A stretch of 64,000 nt of DNA from Pseudomonas protegens (lineage in GTDB: Bacteria; Pseudomonadota; Gammaproteobacteria; Pseudomonadales; Pseudomonadaceae). A program made the translations under genes and the position numbers. Below are positions 60,083 through 64,000 of the stretch, piece by piece. Under the pieces are notes generated by a model. The model saw only the letters and a program-made list of their open reading frames with translations. It did no database searches and had not been told where the DNA came from. How positions within the stretch are numbered: the first letter of the stretch is position 1; every line of letters begins with the position of its first letter. The stretch is taken from NCBI RefSeq assembly GCF_013407925.2, contig NZ_CP060201.1:5999001-6063000 (forward strand). The letters are read 5' to 3'.

Positions 60083-60682
60083 ATGGCTGGAAGACCCCGC
60101 GAATTCGATCGTGACCTGGCGCTGCGCCAGGCACAGGAACTGTTCTGGGCCCGTGGTTTCGAAACCACCTCCATGGCCGACCTGGTGGCGGCCCTGGGCA
60201 TCGCTTCGGCGCGCATCTATGCCGCCTTCGGTTCCAAGGAGGCGCTGTTTCGCGAGGCCATCGAGCTGTACGAAAGCCAGGAAGGCGGCTTCGCCGACCT
60301 GGCCCTGCAGGAGCCCAACGCCTACCTCGCCATCGAGCGCATGCTGCAGGACGCGGTGGCCCTCTACACCCGTCCCGACGGTCCCCGGGGCTGCATGGTG
60401 GTGGCCTCCGCGGTGAACTGCTCAAGCGACAACGACAGCGTGCGCGAATGGCTGGCCGAGCATCGCCGGGCCCGTACCGCGAGCATCATCCAGCGCCTGG
60501 AAGCGGCGGTGCAGGCAGGTGAATTGCCCCGCCACAGCGATGCAACGTCCTTGGGGGATTATTACTCCATGGTGCTCCACGGGCTCTCGGTGCAGGCCCG
60601 CGACGGGGTCAGCGCGGCGCGCCTGCTGCAGGGCGTGGCGCTGGCCATGCAAGTCTTTCCGGGCAGCGCCCCAGGGCGCTGA
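60083..60682 (+). CDS. TetR-family transcriptional regulator
   Basis: 199 residues from ATG 60083 (MAGRPREFDRDLALRQAQEL). Helix-turn-helix TTSMADLVAALGIASARIYA, then GSKEALFREAIELYE; the remainder is the helical ligand domain with CMVVASAVNCSSDNDSVREW, typical of the TetR_C-11/YcdC-like group. Longer in-frame starts have no ribosome site. It lies between the hydrolase and the SotB-like exporter and may control the exporter. Confidence 0.9.
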   Translation: MAGRPREFDRDLALRQAQELFWARGFETTSMADLVAALGIASARIYAAFGSKEALFREAIELYESQEGGFADLALQEPNAYLAIERMLQDAVALYTRPDGPRGCMVVASAVNCSSDNDSVREWLAEHRRARTASIIQRLEAAVQAGELPRHSDATSLGDYYSMVLHGLSVQARDGVSAARLLQGVALAMQVFPGSAPGR

Positions 60683-60727
60683 AGCGGTGCCCGGCAATGC
60701 TCCGGGCAACGGGCTTTGCTCCGCGAC

Positions 60728-60766
60728 CCCGGGGCCGCTAAGGCTGGCCCGGGTTGTGCATTTTTT
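60728..60766 (+). terminator. Weak terminator-like hairpin after the TetR gene
   Basis: CCCGGGGCC and GGCCCGGG pair imperfectly around GCTAAGGCT; six T follow after eight bases (60761-60766). The distance to the T-run is long, so confidence is low. Confidence 0.4.
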
Positions 60767-60813
60767 ATCGGGTCCTGGACCTGTTCCATCAGCGAAAGAG
60801 TACGACGCCCCCC

Positions 60814-61992
60814 ATGAGCGATTCCCCGGCGACACCCCAAGGCAACTGGCAGCCGGTCATCGCACTGGCGCTGGCGGCCTTTGTCTTCAACACCACCGAG
60901 TTCGTGCCGGTGGGCCTGCTCAGCGCCATCGGCGCCAGCTTCGATTTGCCCACCGAGCGGGTCGGGCTGATGCTGACCATCTACGCCTGGATCGTGTCCC
61001 TGACCTCGCTGCCGGTGATGCTGCTGACCCGCAACGTCGAGCGGCGCCGGTTGCTCACGGTGCTGTTCGGCCTGTTCATCGTCAGCCATGTCCTGTCCAG
61101 TGTGGCCAACAGCTTCGGCCTGCTGATGCTCAGCCGTATCGGCGTGGCCCTGGCCCATGCCCTGTTCTGGTCCATCACCGCGTCCCTGGCGGTGCGCCTG
61201 GCGCCGCCGGGCAAGCAGGTGCAGGCCCTGGGGCTGCTGGCCACCGGCACCTCGCTGGCCATGGTCCTGGGCATTCCCCTGGGACGCTTGCTGGGCGAAG
61301 CCCTGGGCTGGCGCACCACCTTTGGCGTGATCGCCGCCATGGCCGGCCTGCTGGTGCTCTGGCTGATACGCACCTTGCCGCTGCTGCCGAGCCAGAACTC
61401 CGGCTCGCTGCGCAGCCTGCCGTTGCTGTTCAAGCGCCCGGCGCTGGTGGCGATCTATGTGCTCACCGCCCTGGTGGTGACCGCGCAGTTCACCGCCTAC
61501 AGCTACATCGAGCCCTTCATCAAGGTGGCGGCGGGCCTGGGCGGCGAGGTGGTGACCCTGGTGCTGCTGGTGTTCGGCGGCGCCGGCATCATCGGCTCGC
61601 TGCTGTTCAGCGTGCTGCATCGCCACAGTCCCCAGGGCTTCTTGCTGACCGCGGTGGTGCTGCTGGCGCTGTGCCTGAGCCTGCTGTTGCCGCTCAATGG
61701 CCACGTCTGGTCGCTGGTGGCGCTGAGCGTGGTCTGGGGCATGGCGATCATGGGCTTCGGCCTGGCCCTGCAATCCAAGGTGCTGGTGCTGGCGCCGGAT
61801 GCCACCGACGTGGCGATGGCGATGTTCTCCGGGATCTACAACATCGGCATCGGTGGCGGCGCGCTGCTGGGTAGCTGGGTTGGCGGGCAACTGGGTTTTG
61901 CTTATGTCGGCCTGGCGGGCGGCGCCCTGGCGAGCCTGGCCTTGCTGCTGTACAGCCTGGCCCTGCGGCGCATGGCTCGCAGCAGCGTGTAG
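60814..61992 (+). CDS. MFS sugar efflux transporter, SotB-like
   Basis: 392 residues, 12 spans, starting at ATG 60814. The N-terminus [20 protein letters not shown] and the loop [10 protein letters not shown] are typical of the SotB/YdeA (DHA1) arabinose/sugar efflux group; further blocks are [19 protein letters not shown] and [20 protein letters not shown]. In this family efflux of sugars or drugs uses the proton gradient. The stop codon lies within a REP-like repeat arm (61989-62000). Confidence 0.88.
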   Translation: MSDSPATPQGNWQPVIALALAAFVFNTTEFVPVGLLSAIGASFDLPTERVGLMLTIYAWIVSLTSLPVMLLTRNVERRRLLTVLFGLFIVSHVLSSVANSFGLLMLSRIGVALAHALFWSITASLAVRLAPPGKQVQALGLLATGTSLAMVLGIPLGRLLGEALGWRTTFGVIAAMAGLLVLWLIRTLPLLPSQNSGSLRSLPLLFKRPALVAIYVLTALVVTAQFTAYSYIEPFIKVAAGLGGEVVTLVLLVFGGAGIIGSLLFSVLHRHSPQGFLLTAVVLLALCLSLLLPLNGHVWSLVALSVVWGMAIMGFGLALQSKVLVLAPDATDVAMAMFSGIYNIGIGGGALLGSWVGGQLGFAYVGLAGGALASLALLLYSLALRRMARSSV

Positions 61993-62138
61993 CCGCTGCC
62001 GCAGGCTGCGAACGGTCTGGGCGGCACTCCGTCGCAGGGACGCGGCGATCTTGAGGCCGCTGCGCGTTCGGCGGGCGATCGCCAGGCAAGGTCCTGCGGA
62101 CCTTTGCGCAGCCTCGCCGCAGGCTCGGCAGCGGCTAC
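61989..62138. repeat. REP-like inverted pair around the exporter 3' end
   Basis: GTAGCCGCTGCC (61989-62000) and its exact reverse complement GGCAGCGGCTAC (62127-62138) flank GC-rich sequence with GCAGGCTGCG / CGCAGCCTCGCCGCAGGC words, a known Pseudomonas REP form. The TAG stop of the exporter is inside the left arm. Confidence 0.7.
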
Positions 62139-62169
62139 AGGGCCGCAGGGTTTCGACAATGCGCGTCGT

Positions 62170-63384
62170 TCAGCGGCGTCGGGCTTCGGGCCAGCAGGCC
62201 ACTAGGACGAGCAACAGCGCCGCCAGCAGGTAGGGCAGGCGCGGTTCCAGCCCGTAGATCAGGGTCCCGGCCAGGGGCCCGACCACCACTCCCAGGCCCT
62301 GGGCCGCGCCGACGGAACCGGCGGTGGCGCCTTGCTCGGCGGCGTCCACCGCGTTGCTGGCCAGGGCGGCGAACGAGGGGAAGATCCAGCCCATGCCCGC
62401 GGCCGAAACGAAGAACCCCAGCCACAGCACCCAGGCCTGGGCCGCGACAATGCTCGCGGCAAAACCCACGGCGGCCACCAGGGCGCCGATGCGGATCATC
62501 CGCAGTGGCGGCCATTCCAGCTTGCGCACCACCAGTTGCGAGGCGATCAGCGCCACGCCGACCAGGGTCAGGGCAATGCCGGCGGTCTGCGCCGCGTGCG
62601 CCGGGTCCATGCCCAGGCGGTCGAGGGCGAAGAAGCCGACGGTGATCTGCGCCATGGCCACGCACAGCATGGCGACGAACGCCACCAGCAGCGGCCGGCG
62701 CAGGCGCGGGTCGCCCAGGCTCACCGATTTGGGTGGCTGCTTGAGGTGCAGTTCCTGGCGCGGCAGCCGCGCCTTGAGGAAGGCGAAGCCCAGCAGCGGC
62801 AGCACCGCCAGCACGTAGAACGGCAGGCTCAGGCTGTGGCGCGCCAGCAGCGCAGCAATTGCCGGGCCCAGCACCAGGCCGCAGGCGTTGGCCGCCCCCA
62901 GCGAGGCCATGGCCCGGGCCCGGTGCTCGGGCGCGATGTTGTCGGCGATCAGCGCGTAGCCACCCACCGGAATCGCCGCGTAGAACACTCCGGTCAGGCC
63001 CCGTCCCAACAGCAGCCCGGCGAACGCCAGCAGGGCCGAGGGCAGGGCGTGCAGCGCCACGTCGATAAACAGGCTGAGGGCGATAAAGGCCAGGGTGAAG
63101 CCGCCGGTGCCCAGCAGCAGGATCTGCCGTCGGCCCAGGCGGTCGCTGGCCCGGCCCCAGGGCCGGGCCAGGAGCATCCAGATCACCCCGGAAACGGTCA
63201 CCGCCGTGCCCGCCTGCCAGGTGGCCAGGCCGAGTATCCGCGCGATGGGGCCGATCAGCGAAACGAACGCCATCATCGCCATGGTGCAGGTCAGGTTGGC
63301 CACCAGCAGCGGGCGCAGGTCGAAGGCCGGGGCGGCCTGGGGCGTGTCCAGGGTGTCGAGGGGCAACTGTTGAGCGTGGGTCAT
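62170..63384 (-). CDS. MFS exporter, possibly siderophore or drug efflux
   Basis: 404 residues with 12 spans. The DHA1-type loop A reads GRASDRLGRRQILLLG, and span 4-5 shows GLLLGRGLTGVFYAAIPVGG and GLVLGPAIAALLA (motif C). It starts four bases after the FecE-like ATPase gene's stop, so the two are probably one operon. That neighbour suggests a role in iron-siderophore handling (export of the siderophore), but drug efflux is equally possible from sequence alone. Confidence 0.85.
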   Translation of the reverse strand: MTHAQQLPLDTLDTPQAAPAFDLRPLLVANLTCTMAMMAFVSLIGPIARILGLATWQAGTAVTVSGVIWMLLARPWGRASDRLGRRQILLLGTGGFTLAFIALSLFIDVALHALPSALLAFAGLLLGRGLTGVFYAAIPVGGYALIADNIAPEHRARAMASLGAANACGLVLGPAIAALLARHSLSLPFYVLAVLPLLGFAFLKARLPRQELHLKQPPKSVSLGDPRLRRPLLVAFVAMLCVAMAQITVGFFALDRLGMDPAHAAQTAGIALTLVGVALIASQLVVRKLEWPPLRMIRIGALVAAVGFAASIVAAQAWVLWLGFFVSAAGMGWIFPSFAALASNAVDAAEQGATAGSVGAAQGLGVVVGPLAGTLIYGLEPRLPYLLAALLLVLVACWPEARRR

Positions 63385-63387
63385 GGT

Positions 63388-64000
63388 TTATCCCAGGGCG
63401 GAGTGAGAGGGCAGGCGGCCGTCGACCATTACCAGCGGTCGACCGCGTACCTGTTCCAGGTGGCCGTCGACGCCATAGACGTCGCGCAGCAGCTGTGGGT
63501 TGATCACCTCCAGGGCCGGTCCGGCGGCGGCCAGGCGGCCGTTGTGCAGCACCACCACCTGCTGGCTGAAACCCAGGGCCAGGTTGATATCGTGGACCAC
63601 CACCAGGGTGATCAACTGGCGCTCGCGGGTGGCCCGGGTAATGGCGTCCACCACCTGGCACTGGTGGTACAGGTCCAGGGCGCTGGTGGGTTCATCCAGC
63701 AGCAGTACCCGAGGCTGGCGCACCAGGGCCTGGGCCAGCCCCACCAGTTGGCGCTGGCCACCGGAGAGGGCGTCGATCGGGCGGTCGGCCAGGGCGGTCA
63801 GGTCCAGGTCCCGGAGCACCTGTTCGACCCCCTGCAGCACCGCCGCGCTGGGCCGGCCGGGGGCGAAACCGCCAGCGCGATGGCCGGCCATGGCGGCGCT
63901 GAGCACCGCTTCGAAGGCGCACAGGCGGGTGCGTTCCGGCAGGCTCTGGGGCAGATAGACGATGTGCTGCGCCCGTTCCACCTGGGGCAGGCGGTTCAGA
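63388..64000 (-). CDS. ABC transporter ATP-binding protein (FecE/FepC-like), N-terminal part outside the window
   Basis: About 203 residues of the C-terminal part are present. Signature LSGGQRQLVGLAQALVRQ, Walker B VLLLDEPTSALD and switch His VVVHDINLAL are visible, while Walker A would lie past the right edge. FecE/FepC-type ATPases energise iron-siderophore, haem or vitamin B12 uptake. The gene continues beyond 64000 and is followed by the MFS exporter gene after a three-base gap. Confidence 0.9.
   Translation of the reverse strand, partial: LNRLPQVERAQHIVYLPQSLPERTRLCAFEAVLSAAMAGHRAGGFAPGRPSAAVLQGVEQVLRDLDLTALADRPIDALSGGQRQLVGLAQALVRQPRVLLLDEPTSALDLYHQCQVVDAITRATRERQLITLVVVHDINLALGFSQQVVVLHNGRLAAAGPALEVINPQLLRDVYGVDGHLEQVRGRPLVMVDGRLPSHSALG

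Overview
The window is GC-rich, tightly packed bacterial DNA that looks like a soil or plant-associated Pseudomonas, probably of the P. fluorescens / protegens / chlororaphis type. The signs are GC-rich codon use, Pseudomonas-style REP elements (GTAGGAGC..GGCTTGCC..GCGAA), AANAAYAA motifs like Hfq/Crc target sites in front of catabolic genes, an Anr-type box beside a UspA gene, and a methionine gamma-lyase whose active-site numbering matches the P. putida enzyme. No rRNA, tRNA, CRISPR array, IS element or phage integrase was seen. The species is an inference.

Layout. 1-3164: the end of a branched-chain amino acid binding protein gene, a LysR regulator bracketed by two copies of a perfect 20-bp site in inverted orientation, and an aldehyde dehydrogenase homologue without its catalytic Cys. 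3338-16515: a TetR gene facing a large catabolic run through a strong dyad: a flavin/Fe-S demethylase of the DgcA type, an M24 protein with the full DMSP-lyase DddP residue set, an amino-acid ABC transporter, an LDH2-type dehydrogenase, a formaldehyde-activating-enzyme (Fae) homologue, an aldo-keto reductase, an aldehyde dehydrogenase and an MFS carrier broken by an in-frame stop. 16550-26388: two LysR regulators, a porin, a lactaldehyde-type dehydrogenase, an MFS carrier, an enolase-superfamily dehydratase and a GMC oxidoreductase, probably uptake and oxidation of a hydroxy- or sugar acid. 26440-28478: UspA with an Anr box, a VOC protein and a DUF1801 protein.

28685-34281: a compact six-gene operon (GT2 glycosyltransferase, exported unknown protein, ferritin-like di-iron protein, MurG-like glycosyltransferase, PAP2 phosphatase-like membrane protein, fatty acid desaturase). 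It reads like an undescribed glycolipid or lipid-modifying pathway. 34365-38686: an exported M20 peptidase and the carboxy(nor)spermidine synthesis pair. 39039-47310: two runs of genes for amine or polyamine catabolism (flavin monooxygenase, RidA, DUF1028, ArgE-like; then PuuC-like dehydrogenase, APC permease, SpuC-like aminotransferase). They share a 68-nt upstream element at matched spacing, so they are probably co-regulated.

47479-54042 (minus strand): a 1391-residue autotransporter with about four 525-bp Ig/cadherin-like repeats, a GNAT enzyme and three tandem tail-collar (MdpB-like) paralogues, preceded by about 600 bp of atypical lower-GC DNA. 54638-57764: a second binding protein gene, methionine gamma-lyase and its Lrp-type regulator. 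57973-61992: a TIM-barrel isomerase whose Shine-Dalgarno lies in a perfect 15-bp hairpin, an alpha/beta hydrolase, a TetR regulator and a SotB-like exporter. 62170-64000: an MFS exporter and a FecE-like ABC ATPase cut by the window end.
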